DNA from: Xanthobacteraceae bacterium
Lineage (GTDB): Bacteria > Pseudomonadota > Alphaproteobacteria > Rhizobiales > Xanthobacteraceae
Length of the DNA stretch: 40,091 nucleotides
Reading direction: 5' to 3'
Assembly: GCA_030037065.1 (NCBI GenBank)
Contig: JASHRW010000339.1
Span: 1 to 40,091, forward strand
Part shown: positions 1 to 8,445 of the stretch, in pieces
How positions within the stretch are numbered: position 1 is the first letter of the stretch
How the letters are laid out: each line of letters opens with the position of its first letter
The notes under the pieces: generated by a model
The model's input: only the letters and a program-made list of their open reading frames with translations
Databases searched by the model: none
Told to the model about the DNA's origin: nothing
Position numbers and translations under genes: made by a program

Positions 1-11
1 GCAAACTAGGC

Positions 12-1268
12 TTGCGGGCAAAAGCCCTTGCACTGTCAGCGCTCTTCGCATTGTGCGCGCTGATCCTGCCGCACGCGGCCAGAGCCGCCGAACCCATCCG
101 CGTCGGTATGACCATGGCGCTGACCGGCGGCGTTGCGCCGATTGGTAAGCAAGTGCTGGCGGCGCTGCAGATCTGGCGCGACGACGTCAACGCCAAGGGC
201 GGCCTGCTGGGACGGCCGGTCGAGCTGGTCTATTACGACGATCAGAGCAATCCGGCCAACATTCCTGGCCTCTATACGAAGCTGATCGATGTCGACAAGG
301 TCGACCTGCTGATCGGACCCTACGCGACCAATATGGTGGCGCCGGCGATTCCGGTCCTCATGCAGTTTAAGAAGACCACGATCGGCATTCTGGCCAACGC
401 CGCCAACAGCAAGCTTCACTACAACCAATATTTCTCGATGCTGCCGACCGGTCCCGAGCCGCAGAAGTCGTTTGCCTACGGCTTCTTCCAGATGGCGGCG
501 GCGCAGAAACCGCGGCCGAAGACCGTCGCCATCGTCGCCGCGGATGCCGAGTTCGCCCAGAACGCCGCCGACGGTGCGCGGCAATCGATCAAAGAGATCG
601 GCGGTTTCCAGGTCGTCACCGACCAGAAATACCCGCCGACGACGACCGACTTCGCGCCGATCATGCACGCGGTCGCTGCGCTCAATCCCGACATTGTCTA
701 CGTCGCGGCCTATCCGCCTGATTCCGTCGGCATCGTGCGCGCCGCCAATGAGATCGGCCTCACGCCGAAGATGTTCGGCGGCACCCTGATCGGGCTCCTG
801 GTGACACCGATCAAGATGCAACTCGGCCCGCTGATGAATGGCATCGTCAACAACGAGGTGTTCTTGCCGACGCCGGCCTTCACCTTTCCCGGCACGCTCG
901 ACGTGCTGGCCAAGTATCGCCCCATTGCCCGGACCGAACATCTCGATCCAATGGGATGGTCTTTCGTGCCGCTCGGCTACGCGGCCGGCCAGGTGCTGGC
1001 GGAGGCGGTCGAAGGGACCAAGAGCCTCGATCAGGTCAAACTTGCCGCCTACATGCACACCCATTCATTCTCGACGGTGGTCGGCAACATCAGCTTCGGA
1101 CCCGACGGCGAATGGACCAAATCGCGCGTCGTCTTTACCCAGTTCCAGCACGTTGCGGGCCACTCGCTGGATGAGTTCAAGGACACGAGCCACGAAGTGG
1201 TCGTATGGCCCAACGAATACAAAGCGGGCAACCTAATCTATCCCTACGCGCAAGCAAAGAAGCCGTGA
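12..1268 (+). CDS. ABC transporter substrate-binding protein, LivK-like (branched-chain amino acid type)
   Basis: Periplasmic binding protein of the type I fold (Leu/Ile/Val-binding family), expected to deliver a small organic ligand to an ABC permease. The N-terminus is a Sec signal peptide: a basic start, a leucine/alanine-rich core and an A-R-A-A cleavage region near residue 26. The mature part opens with the family's I-R-V-G-M-T-x-x-L-T-G-G pattern and continues with typical segments such as G-R-P-V-E-L-V-Y-Y-D-D and V-D-L-L-I-G-P-Y. The 418-residue length is normal. Only 11 bases precede the TTG start and the frame is open to the window edge, so the true start may lie just outside. Members of this family near catabolic genes often bind aromatic acids, but the ligand cannot be read from the sequence. 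No permease or ATPase gene is in the window. Confidence 0.88.
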   Translation: MRAKALALSALFALCALILPHAARAAEPIRVGMTMALTGGVAPIGKQVLAALQIWRDDVNAKGGLLGRPVELVYYDDQSNPANIPGLYTKLIDVDKVDLLIGPYATNMVAPAIPVLMQFKKTTIGILANAANSKLHYNQYFSMLPTGPEPQKSFAYGFFQMAAAQKPRPKTVAIVAADAEFAQNAADGARQSIKEIGGFQVVTDQKYPPTTTDFAPIMHAVAALNPDIVYVAAYPPDSVGIVRAANEIGLTPKMFGGTLIGLLVTPIKMQLGPLMNGIVNNEVFLPTPAFTFPGTLDVLAKYRPIARTEHLDPMGWSFVPLGYAAGQVLAEAVEGTKSLDQVKLAAYMHTHSFSTVVGNISFGPDGEWTKSRVVFTQFQHVAGHSLDEFKDTSHEVVVWPNEYKAGNLIYPYAQAKKP

Positions 1269-1417
1269 AGCTGAGCGGCCTGCGCGCAGCCGCATCGTTT
1301 GCAACGTAGCCCGCATTCTGCTGCACTGTTGCGGCTGCATCGGATCGGCCTTGGCGCGCCGATTGCGGTGCGAGCCAGCGCTGTTGCGTGCGATAAAAGC
1401 TGAATAGGGGCGACTAT

Positions 1418-2470
1418 GTGAGCGCGAACTGGGACAGCCAGCGGATTGCCCGTGCCGCACTGATTATCGCGGTCGTCCTTTTGAGCGCCTGGATGTTGTG
1501 GCGCTTCGTCCCCGCTCTGGCCTGGGCATGCGTGCTGGCGATCGCAACCTGGCCCATGCGGCAATGGCTGGCCCGCGGCGAGTTAAGGAGAACCGCTATC
1601 GCGGCCGTGCTTACGCTGCTTTTAGCGTTCGTGCTGGTTCTACCGCTGATCGGGCTCGGCATTCAGGCCGCGCACGAAAGTGGCGCGATCACGCAATGGA
1701 TCGCCGACGTCCGCCAGAACGGTTTCGGCACGCCGCAATGGCTCGCGCATCTGCCTTTCATCGGCGGCAGTGTTACCGCCTGGTGGCAGGCGAATCTTGC
1801 CGACCCGGACGCCGCGCGCACCTTGCTCGGCCGGGCCGAAACCAGCGGAATTTTTTCTTTGACCCGCGCGCTCGGAGTCCAGGTGGCGAACCGCGTGACC
1901 ATTCTGGTGTTCACCCTGCTTACCCTGTTCTTTCTCTACCGCGACGGCCCAAGCGTGATGGAAGCGGCGCACACCATCGCCGACCGGCTGTTCGGAAGTC
2001 CTGGTTCGCAGCTCGGCAAGCACGCGGTCGCGGCGGTCCGAGGCACCGTCAATGGCCTTGTTGTTGTCGGCTTGGCCGAAGGCGTGCTGCTTGGCATCGC
2101 TTACATGGCGACCGGCGTCCCGCATGCGGTCCTGCTCGGCCTGCTGACCGCCGTACTCGCCACGGTTCCATTCGGCGCGCCGCTGGTGTTCATCGCATGC
2201 GCGCTTTACCTGCTCGCGCAATCGCACACGGCGCCGGCCATAGCGCTCCTGATTTTCGGGACGATTGTGGCTTTCGTCGCCGATCACTTCGTGCGACCCA
2301 TGCTGATCGGCGGCGCGACGCGGCTGCCTTTCCTCTGGGTGCTGCTCGGCATATTCGGTGGGCTGGAAAGTTTCGGTCTGGTCGGCCTGTTCCTTGGCCC
2401 CGCCATCATGGCGGTTCTGCTGGCGATGTGGCGCGAAGGGGCCGAGCAAGGCACCAAGGCAGCCGGATAG
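1418..2470 (+). CDS. AI-2E family transporter (PerM/YdiK-like permease)
   Basis: Polytopic inner-membrane protein of 350 residues, the usual length for the AI-2E transporter (PF01594) family. Hydrophobic stretches form pairs at about 10-45 and 60-80. A soluble segment spans roughly 85-150, and a membrane-rich C-terminal half carries the family's typical V-P-F-G-A-P-L and G-L-x-G-L-F-L-G-P patterns near 250 and 325. It starts with GTG at 1418, preceded by AGGGG about 8 bases upstream. The adjacent ATG at 1415 runs straight into TGA and cannot be used. Members export diverse solutes, and the autoinducer-2 role of the founder does not transfer automatically. The stop lies 5 bases from the end of the convergent methyltransferase gene. 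Confidence 0.85.
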   Translation: MSANWDSQRIARAALIIAVVLLSAWMLWRFVPALAWACVLAIATWPMRQWLARGELRRTAIAAVLTLLLAFVLVLPLIGLGIQAAHESGAITQWIADVRQNGFGTPQWLAHLPFIGGSVTAWWQANLADPDAARTLLGRAETSGIFSLTRALGVQVANRVTILVFTLLTLFFLYRDGPSVMEAAHTIADRLFGSPGSQLGKHAVAAVRGTVNGLVVVGLAEGVLLGIAYMATGVPHAVLLGLLTAVLATVPFGAPLVFIACALYLLAQSHTAPAIALLIFGTIVAFVADHFVRPMLIGGATRLPFLWVLLGIFGGLESFGLVGLFLGPAIMAVLLAMWREGAEQGTKAAG

Positions 2471-2475
2471 GCCGT

Positions 2476-3603
2476 TTACGCCTCGCCCCAAACTTGGCGC
2501 GCGGTCTCGACCACGAGCTTGAGCTTCGCGATCTCGTCATCGACCGTCATCGCCTGTCCGCCGATACCGGATGAGAATCCGCATTGCGGCGACAGCGCAA
2601 GCTGCTCGATCGGCGCGTAGCGGCTTGCCTCCTCGATGCGCCGCTTCAGCTCGTCCTTGCTTTCCATTTTTGGGCTCTTGGTGGTGACGAGCCCGAGTAC
2701 CGCGATTTTTCCCTTTGGCAAGAATCGTAGCGGCGCGAAGCTGCCGGCGCGTTCGGAATCGTATTCGAGGAAATAGCCGTCGACGCCGATCTCGTTGAAC
2801 AGAAGCTCGGCAATCGGTTCGTAGCCGCCCTCGGCGATCCAGGCGCCGGCGAAATTGCCGCGGCACAGATGCACGCACACGGTCATATCCGCCGGCCGAT
2901 CGGCGGTCGCGGCGTTAAGCAGCTTGGCATAGGTGCGCGGCAACGTCTCTGGATCTTCGCCGATATTGGCGACCTGTCGGCGCAATTCCGGATCGCACAG
3001 ATAGGCGAGATTGACCTCATCGATCTGCAGATAGCGGCAGCCGGCTGCCGCGAGATCGCGAATTTCGGCGCGATAAACCGCCGCCAGATCGTCGTAGAAC
3101 GCCTCCATCTGTGGATAGGCGCGCGCATCGATTGCCTCGCGCCCGCCGCGGAAATGCACGATGGTCGGCGACGGAATAGTGATCTTCGGCGTCACACCGG
3201 CGGGCGTGATCGAAGCAAGAAATTCGAAGTCGTCGACGAAAATCCCCCGTGGACGCGACAGCTTGCCCACCACTTGCAGCGACGGCGGCGTATGATCTCG
3301 GGTGCCAGCAGCGGAATGAAAACGCACCATGAGCTTCGATGCCATCGGCTTGACGTTGCCGATCCTGAGCAAAAAGTCGCGCTGCCAGGAATGACGGTTA
3401 TACTCGCCATCGGTGGCAAGCTTGAGGCCGATTTCCTGCTGCAGCCGTACCACGTCGCGGATCGCGGCGTGCTGAATGCGCGGAAGCTCCGCCGGAGCCA
3501 GTTCGCCCTTCTCGACCGCTTCGCGCGCCTTGATCAGCGCGCCGGGGCGGATGAGGCTACCGACGTGGTCGGCACGGAACGGCGGCTTGTCTCGTTGCGG
3601 CAT
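2476..3603 (-). CDS. Cobalamin-independent methionine synthase C-terminal domain-like methyltransferase
   Basis: A 375-residue TIM-barrel protein resembling only the catalytic C-terminal half of MetE. The zinc ligands of that family are all visible: H245-x-C247 in the V-H-L-C-R-G-N segment, E280 in G-Y-F-L-E-Y, and C341 in S-P-Q-C-G-F. The R-A-D-H-V-G-S-L opening is the usual start of stand-alone versions. ATG at 3603 is chosen because homology begins right there; the frame stays open for 34 codons upstream but that part looks random. Stand-alone proteins of this type lack the N-terminal folate-binding half of MetE. They probably transfer methyl or another group to or from a thiol, or act in catabolism, rather than replace MetE. 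The gene is divergent from the TctC gene at 3734, with 130 bases between. Confidence 0.85.
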   Translation of the reverse strand: MPQRDKPPFRADHVGSLIRPGALIKAREAVEKGELAPAELPRIQHAAIRDVVRLQQEIGLKLATDGEYNRHSWQRDFLLRIGNVKPMASKLMVRFHSAAGTRDHTPPSLQVVGKLSRPRGIFVDDFEFLASITPAGVTPKITIPSPTIVHFRGGREAIDARAYPQMEAFYDDLAAVYRAEIRDLAAAGCRYLQIDEVNLAYLCDPELRRQVANIGEDPETLPRTYAKLLNAATADRPADMTVCVHLCRGNFAGAWIAEGGYEPIAELLFNEIGVDGYFLEYDSERAGSFAPLRFLPKGKIAVLGLVTTKSPKMESKDELKRRIEEASRYAPIEQLALSPQCGFSSGIGGQAMTVDDEIAKLKLVVETARQVWGEA

Positions 3604-3733
3604 GGCTCCCACGGTAGGAAGCGCATCGAATCTGTCAACGGCAGCAAGCGGCGACCGCGCGATTGACACGCACAAACCATCTGAGATGATTGACGCACTT
3701 CCCAAAGCGAATGCGACGAAGGCGTGGGGTGCA

Positions 3734-4708
3734 ATGAGGAATAGAGCGAGACTATCAGCGATGCTGGCCGCGGCCTTGGTTTTTGCCGCGGCGCCGCGCG
3801 CGCATGCGGCCAGCTATCCCGATCATCCGGTTAAGGTGATCGTGCCGTTCCCGGCGGGCGGCATCACCGATGTGGTCACGCGCATGATCGCACAGAAGCT
3901 GTCCGAACGGCTTGGCCAGCAATTCTTCATCGACGATATCGGCGGCGCCGGCGGCAATATCGGCATGGCCGACGCCGCGCATGCGCCCGGCGACGGTTAC
4001 GCGATCCTATTCGCCTCATCGAGCATCGTGGTCAATCCCAACCTCTACAAACACGTTCCGTTCGATGTGGACAAGGACTTCATCCCGGTCACCAAAGCGG
4101 GCGCCACGCCGAATGCGTGGCTGGTCAACAGCGATTTTCCGGCCAAGACGATGCAGGACTTGATCGCCCTCATGAAGGCCAACCCCGGCAAGTACAGTGT
4201 GGCTTCGCCAGGGACCGGGACAACGCCGTCGCTGTCGATCGAGATGCTCAAACAGGACCTCGGCGTCGACTTCGTAACCGTTCCATTCACCGGCGGCGCG
4301 CCGATGGACCAATCCCTCCTCGGCGGATTCACACCCATCGCCTGCTCAGCCTTCGGCAACGTTGCTCCGCTGATCCTCCAGGGCAAGGTGCGCGCGCTAG
4401 CGATCGCCAGCAAGACGCGGCTGGAGGCCTTGCCGGACGTGCCGACGCTTCAAGAGATCGGCATCAAGGGTGAGGAAGCCGAGACCATGACCGGCGTTTT
4501 CGTGCCGGCCGGCACGCCGGCCGCCATCGTGAACTTGCTGCAGAAACAGATCGCCGAAATCGTGCGGCTGCCGGACGTGAAGGCCAAGCTCTTAAGCTTC
4601 GGGATCGTGCCGGACGGCGATTCCTCGGCGGATTTTGCAACCTATGTGAAAGACGAGATCGCCAAGTGGAAGCGGGTGATCGAGGTCAGCAAGATCCATA
4701 AAATCTGA
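3734..4708 (+). CDS. Tripartite tricarboxylate transporter substrate-binding protein (Bug/TctC family)
   Basis: Periplasmic solute receptor of 324 residues. A signal peptide (R-N-R-A-R start, alanine-rich core, A-H-A-A-S cleavage site) is followed by the hallmark opening Y-P-x-x-P-V-K-V-I-V-P-F-P-A-G-G of Bug proteins, then G-A-G-G-N-I-G and the P-D-G-Y-like G-D-G-Y-A-I segment. ATG at 3734 is preferred because it directly precedes the signal peptide; the longer open frame upstream is not protein-like. Bug proteins bind carboxylates or aromatic acids and are often found without TctA/TctB genes, as here. The gene heads a same-strand run with the extradiol dioxygenase, PrpD-like and luciferase-like genes (90, 11 and 67 bases apart), so the ligand is plausibly the substrate of that pathway. 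Confidence 0.9.
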   Translation: MRNRARLSAMLAAALVFAAAPRAHAASYPDHPVKVIVPFPAGGITDVVTRMIAQKLSERLGQQFFIDDIGGAGGNIGMADAAHAPGDGYAILFASSSIVVNPNLYKHVPFDVDKDFIPVTKAGATPNAWLVNSDFPAKTMQDLIALMKANPGKYSVASPGTGTTPSLSIEMLKQDLGVDFVTVPFTGGAPMDQSLLGGFTPIACSAFGNVAPLILQGKVRALAIASKTRLEALPDVPTLQEIGIKGEEAETMTGVFVPAGTPAAIVNLLQKQIAEIVRLPDVKAKLLSFGIVPDGDSSADFATYVKDEIAKWKRVIEVSKIHKI

Positions 4709-4798
4709 CCCGCCGCACTCGCTCACTTGCGTTCCAAGCATGCCGACCCCCATGTCTGTCGTGTAATAAGGGGCGGCGGCGATCGCAACGAGGCAGTC

Positions 4799-5833
4799 AT
4801 GACGACGAAAGCTTCGGCCCCGCAGGCCTTGGGCTATATCGGCGTTCACGCCAAGGATCTGGGCGATTGGACGCGTTACGGAACGGGCCTGCTCGGCCTG
4901 CAGCGCGTCGACAGATCGCGCTCGAGCCTCGCCTTCCGCATGGACGATCGCAAGCAGCGCATTGTCGTCGACGCTGACGGCGGCGAGGGCATCTCGTTCT
5001 TCGGCTGGGAAGTCGCCGACGCCGCTGCACTCGATGCGCTCGCCGGGCATCTGGAGGCGAGAGAGATCAAAGTGGCGCACGGCACCCGCACGCTCGCCGA
5101 CGAGCGTCGCGTGAAAGACTTGATCGTACTGGCCGACCCGCTCGGCAACCGGCTCGAGTTTTTCCACAGCGCCGAGACCACGACCGAGCCGTTCAAGCCC
5201 GGCCGATCGATTTCCGGCTTCCGCACCGGCCCGCTTGGCCTCGGCCACGTCGTGCTCAACGTGGACAATCGCGAGACCATCGACAAGCTGATGGCATTCT
5301 ATCGCGACACGCTGGGCTTCCGCCTCACCGACTATTACGACCATCCGTTCGTCGCCCGCTTTCTCCACCTCAACCCGCGTCACCACAGCCTCGCTTTCAT
5401 TCAGACCGGCAAGAACACCGTGCACCACATTATGATGGAGCTTTTCAGCTTCGACGATGTCGGTCAGGCCTACGACATTGCGCTCGGCGAAGAGGGCCGC
5501 GTCGGCGTGACGCTTGGCCGACACACATCCGATTTCATCACGTCGTTCTACAGCTTCACACCGTCGGCCTTCATGGTCGAGTACGGCTGGGGCGCGCGCT
5601 CGATCGACGTCGACACCTGGCAAGCCGCCGAGCGCAAGGAAGGTCCCAGCATGTGGGGTCACGACCGCGTCTGGCTGTCGAAGGAAGACAGTGAAAAGGC
5701 GCGCGCGCTGCGGCTGAAAAACGCCGCCGAAGGCTATCGCCGCCCCGTACAGGTGATGGAAGGCAATTACCAGGTGATGGCCGGCGTCTGTCCGTGGTGG
5801 GATGCCGTCAAGGCGAAGACCGCCGCGCAATGA
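4799..5833 (+). CDS. Type I extradiol ring-cleavage dioxygenase (VOC superfamily, BphC-like)
   Basis: Two-domain vicinal oxygen chelate protein of 344 residues with the layout of 2,3-dihydroxybiphenyl 1,2-dioxygenase. The C-terminal domain keeps the iron site: H150 (G-L-G-H-V-V), H209/H210 (T-V-H-H-I-M-M-E) and E261 (F-M-V-E-Y-G). These match BphC H146, H210 and E260. The catalytic H195 (R-H-H-S-L) and a tyrosine at 251 are also present, so it should be active in Fe(II)-dependent meta cleavage of a catechol. ATG at 4799 follows G-A-G-G; upstream in-frame codons are unrelated. It lies 11 bases before the PrpD-like gene, indicating one transcript. The ring substrate is unknown. No meta-cleavage hydrolase of the alpha/beta fold is nearby. 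Confidence 0.88.
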   Translation: MTTKASAPQALGYIGVHAKDLGDWTRYGTGLLGLQRVDRSRSSLAFRMDDRKQRIVVDADGGEGISFFGWEVADAAALDALAGHLEAREIKVAHGTRTLADERRVKDLIVLADPLGNRLEFFHSAETTTEPFKPGRSISGFRTGPLGLGHVVLNVDNRETIDKLMAFYRDTLGFRLTDYYDHPFVARFLHLNPRHHSLAFIQTGKNTVHHIMMELFSFDDVGQAYDIALGEEGRVGVTLGRHTSDFITSFYSFTPSAFMVEYGWGARSIDVDTWQAAERKEGPSMWGHDRVWLSKEDSEKARALRLKNAAEGYRRPVQVMEGNYQVMAGVCPWWDAVKAKTAAQ

Positions 5834-5844
5834 TTTGATCGAGC

Positions 5845-7242
5845 ATGGCCGAACACGCCAACGGAGCAAACGTTCACACGCGCCGGATCGCCGAATTCGT
5901 CTCGGGATTAACCTACGGGCAAATTCCCGCCGAGGTCGTTGAGCGCATCAAACTTTTGATTCTCGATTCGCTCGGCTGCGCCATCTACGGCGCAAATCTC
6001 GAATGGTGCCGCATCCTACGCTGCACGCTGGAAAAACTCGATACGACACGCACCACCTCCGTTTGGGGTACGGACGCAAAGTTATCTTCGGATCACGCCG
6101 CGCTTATTAATGGCACGCAGGTCCAGGGCTTCGAACTGGACGACGTGCATCGCAAGGCGGTGCTGCATGTCGGGGCGGTGACACTCCCGGCCCTGATTGC
6201 GGTGGCGGAGAGCCGTGCGCAGCTCTCCGGCCGCGATTTCCTCACCGCCGCGGTCGCCGGCTACGAGATCGGGCCGCGCGTCGGCCTGTGCATGGGCCAG
6301 GAACATATCGGACAGGGTTGGCATTCGGGCGCGACGGTCGGCGTGTTCTCCGCCGCGGCTGGAGCGTCGCGCGCGCTGTCGCTCGATGCGGCCAAGACCG
6401 TCCACGCGCTCGGCATCGCCGGCACGCAGTCGTCTGGGCTGATGGCCGCCCAATACGGCGCCATGGTCAAGCGCATGCATGCCGGCCGTGCGGCACAGAG
6501 CGGACTTTACGCGGCGCAGCTTGCGCAAAACGGATTCACCGGCATCGTCGACGTGTTCGAGGCGCCGTATGGCGGCTTCTGCACCACTTTCTCGCGCTCA
6601 CAGGATCGCTTCAACCTCAATGAGCTCAGCTCAGGCCTCGGACAAAAATTCGAGACCATGGGCGTTGCGCTGAAATTCTATTCCTGCGTCGGCTCGAACC
6701 ACACCACGCTCGATGCCATTGCCGACATCCGCAAGCGTCGGCCATTCGCGCTCGACGAGATCGAACAGATCGTCGTGCACGGCTCGCAGGTCACAGTCGA
6801 CCATGTCGGCTGGCCCTATAAGCCGGAGGGACTAACGGCGGCGCAGCTCAACCTGCCGTTCTGCGTCGCCACGCTCCTGATCGAGGGCGATGTTTTCGTC
6901 GATGAATTCACGCCCGACTGCGTGAAAGACACTGCGCGCATCGAACTTTCGCACCGGGTCAAATTGGTGCATGACCCGGCGATCACCGCGCTCGGCGCCG
7001 GCGCCAGACACAGGGTTCGCGTCGAAATCCATTTCCGCGACGGGTCGATTGAACGCGAGACGCACGAAGCGCCGCGCGGCAGCGAACACTCGTTCGCCAG
7101 CGTCGAAGACATCGTCAGCAAATTCCGAAAGCTGACGCGCGGCACCATGGGCGAGAGGCAGCAAGAAGCGTTGGTCAGGGCAACGATGGAGCTTGAGAAG
7201 CTCGCCGACAGCCGGGAATTGATCGCGCTATTGCGCGGCTGA
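5845..7242 (+). CDS. MmgE/PrpD family protein
   Basis: A 465-residue member of the family that includes 2-methylcitrate dehydratase PrpD, cis-aconitate decarboxylase and iminodisuccinate epimerase. The N-terminal all-helical domain shows the family patterns L-I-L-D-S-L-G-C-A-I-Y-G near residue 35, G-F-E-L-D-D-V-H near 95 and Y-E-I-G-P-R-V near 140, followed by the W-H-S-G-A-T-V-G-V segment. The smaller C-terminal domain has the typical L-x-E-I-E-Q-I-V-V-H-G strand. Genes of this family next to Bug receptors and ring-cleavage enzymes usually act on dicarboxylic or tricarboxylic acids by (de)hydration. That fits processing of a ring-cleavage product, but the actual reaction is not determined. 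Start ATG at 5845 has only a weak G-A-G ribosome site and probably relies on coupling to the gene 11 bases upstream. Confidence 0.85.
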   Translation: MAEHANGANVHTRRIAEFVSGLTYGQIPAEVVERIKLLILDSLGCAIYGANLEWCRILRCTLEKLDTTRTTSVWGTDAKLSSDHAALINGTQVQGFELDDVHRKAVLHVGAVTLPALIAVAESRAQLSGRDFLTAAVAGYEIGPRVGLCMGQEHIGQGWHSGATVGVFSAAAGASRALSLDAAKTVHALGIAGTQSSGLMAAQYGAMVKRMHAGRAAQSGLYAAQLAQNGFTGIVDVFEAPYGGFCTTFSRSQDRFNLNELSSGLGQKFETMGVALKFYSCVGSNHTTLDAIADIRKRRPFALDEIEQIVVHGSQVTVDHVGWPYKPEGLTAAQLNLPFCVATLLIEGDVFVDEFTPDCVKDTARIELSHRVKLVHDPAITALGAGARHRVRVEIHFRDGSIERETHEAPRGSEHSFASVEDIVSKFRKLTRGTMGERQQEALVRATMELEKLADSRELIALLRG

Positions 7243-7309
7243 CCTGCAGCCAAGTCATTGCGCTTTGGTCCGTGCCAAGTACAGTCCTCCGCCCGACAGG
7301 ACGGACAAA

Positions 7310-8356
7310 ATGGAATTCGGAATCTTCGATCATCTCGATCGCACCGGCGCGCCGCTTTCGGATTTTTACGAAGACCGGCTGAAAATCGCCGAAGCGTACG
7401 ATCGCGCCGGCTTTTACGCCTATCACCTCGCCGAGCACCATTCGACGCCGCTTGGCATGGCGCCGTCGCCGAACATTTTTCTCGCCGCGCTCGCCCAGCG
7501 CACGCGCCGGCTGCGCTTCGGGCCGATGGTGTTCGTCGTCCCGCTCTATCACCCCTTAAGGCTGATTTCCGAAATCTGCATGCTCGACCAGATGAGCGGC
7601 GGCCGGCTCGAGCTCAGCTTCGGCCGCGGCGCCTCGCCGATCGAGCTTGAATATTTCGGCGCTGATCCAGGACAGTCGCAGGAGGTCTATAACGAGGCTG
7701 TAGAAATCATCTTACACGGACTCACGCACAAGACGCTCGATTTTCACGGCAAGCATTTTTCCTTCGACAACGTGCCGATCGAGCTTGAGCCGCTGCAGAA
7801 ACCGCATCCGCCGATCTGGTATGGCGCCCACGCGCCGGACAGCGCCGCGCGCGCCGCACGTCGGGCGCTCAACATCATCAACCTCGATCCGACCGCGCAC
7901 ATCCGCGACACCGTCGCGAGCTATCGCAAAACCTGGCACGAAACGCACGGAGACGTCGCGCTGCCGAAGATCGGTCTCGGCCGCTTCATCGTCGTAGGCG
8001 AAACCGACGCACAGGCGATGCGGCTCGCCAGCCGCGCCTATGGGCCGTGGTATCAGAGCTTCACGTACCTGTTCCGGCTTCTCGGCCGTCCGCAGTCGCA
8101 CCCGCGACCAGCCGCGTTCGAGCCGCTGATGGCGCGCGGACAAGGCGTCGCCGGTTCGCCCGTGACCGTGCGGGACTTGCTCGCAGCGCAGCTTGCCGAG
8201 ACCGGATGCAATTACGTCGTCGGCCAGTTCGCGTTCGGCAATATGACGCGCGACGAGGCTTTGCACTCGATCGAGCTGTTCGCCAGCGAGGTGATGCCGG
8301 CGCTGCGCGAGACGGGCGATGATCGCGTTCCTCTCCCCCTTGTGGGGAGGGGTTAA
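7310..8356 (+). CDS. LLM class flavin-dependent oxidoreductase (bacterial luciferase-like)
   Basis: A 348-residue TIM-barrel monooxygenase of the luciferase-like family (PF00296), expected to use reduced FMN (or F420) and O2. Visible family features are M-E-F-G-I-F-D-H at the start, A-E-H-H near residue 44, the R-T-R-R-L-R-F-G-P strand, and the S-G-G-R-L-E-L-S-F-G-R-G motif near 105. P-P-I-W-Y-G-A lies near 180. ATG at 7310 has a clear AGGACGG ribosome site 5 bases upstream; an in-frame codon at 7265 is ignored. It is the last gene of the 3734-8356 run. The final codons (V-P-L-P-L-V-G-R-G) are made from the left arm of a palindromic intergenic repeat, so the natural C-terminus has been altered or extended by that element. 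Confidence 0.87.
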   Translation: MEFGIFDHLDRTGAPLSDFYEDRLKIAEAYDRAGFYAYHLAEHHSTPLGMAPSPNIFLAALAQRTRRLRFGPMVFVVPLYHPLRLISEICMLDQMSGGRLELSFGRGASPIELEYFGADPGQSQEVYNEAVEIILHGLTHKTLDFHGKHFSFDNVPIELEPLQKPHPPIWYGAHAPDSAARAARRALNIINLDPTAHIRDTVASYRKTWHETHGDVALPKIGLGRFIVVGETDAQAMRLASRAYGPWYQSFTYLFRLLGRPQSHPRPAAFEPLMARGQGVAGSPVTVRDLLAAQLAETGCNYVVGQFAFGNMTRDEALHSIELFASEVMPALRETGDDRVPLPLVGRG

Positions 8357-8439
8357 GGGTGGGGGTTGAATGGTAAGCATCGACGCAGACCACTTCCCTA
8401 CCGACCCCCCTCCCTACCCTCCCCCACAAGGGAGGAGGG
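8331..8439. repeat. Imperfect inverted repeat between convergent genes
   Basis: Left arm 8331-8366 (CCTCTCCCCC, TTGTGGGGAGGGG, AAGGGTGGGGG) is matched by a reverse-complement right arm at 8405-8439 (CCCCCCTCCC, TACCCTCCCCC, ACAAGGGAGG), with a 38-base spacer. Each arm also folds on itself around TTGTGG. Elements of this composition are common between genes in Alphaproteobacteria. Here it separates the convergent luciferase-like and 3-hydroxyacyl-CoA dehydrogenase genes and may act as a two-way terminator or mRNA stabiliser. It has no T-run of the classic intrinsic type. Confidence 0.75.
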
Positions 8440-8445
8440 AATTCG

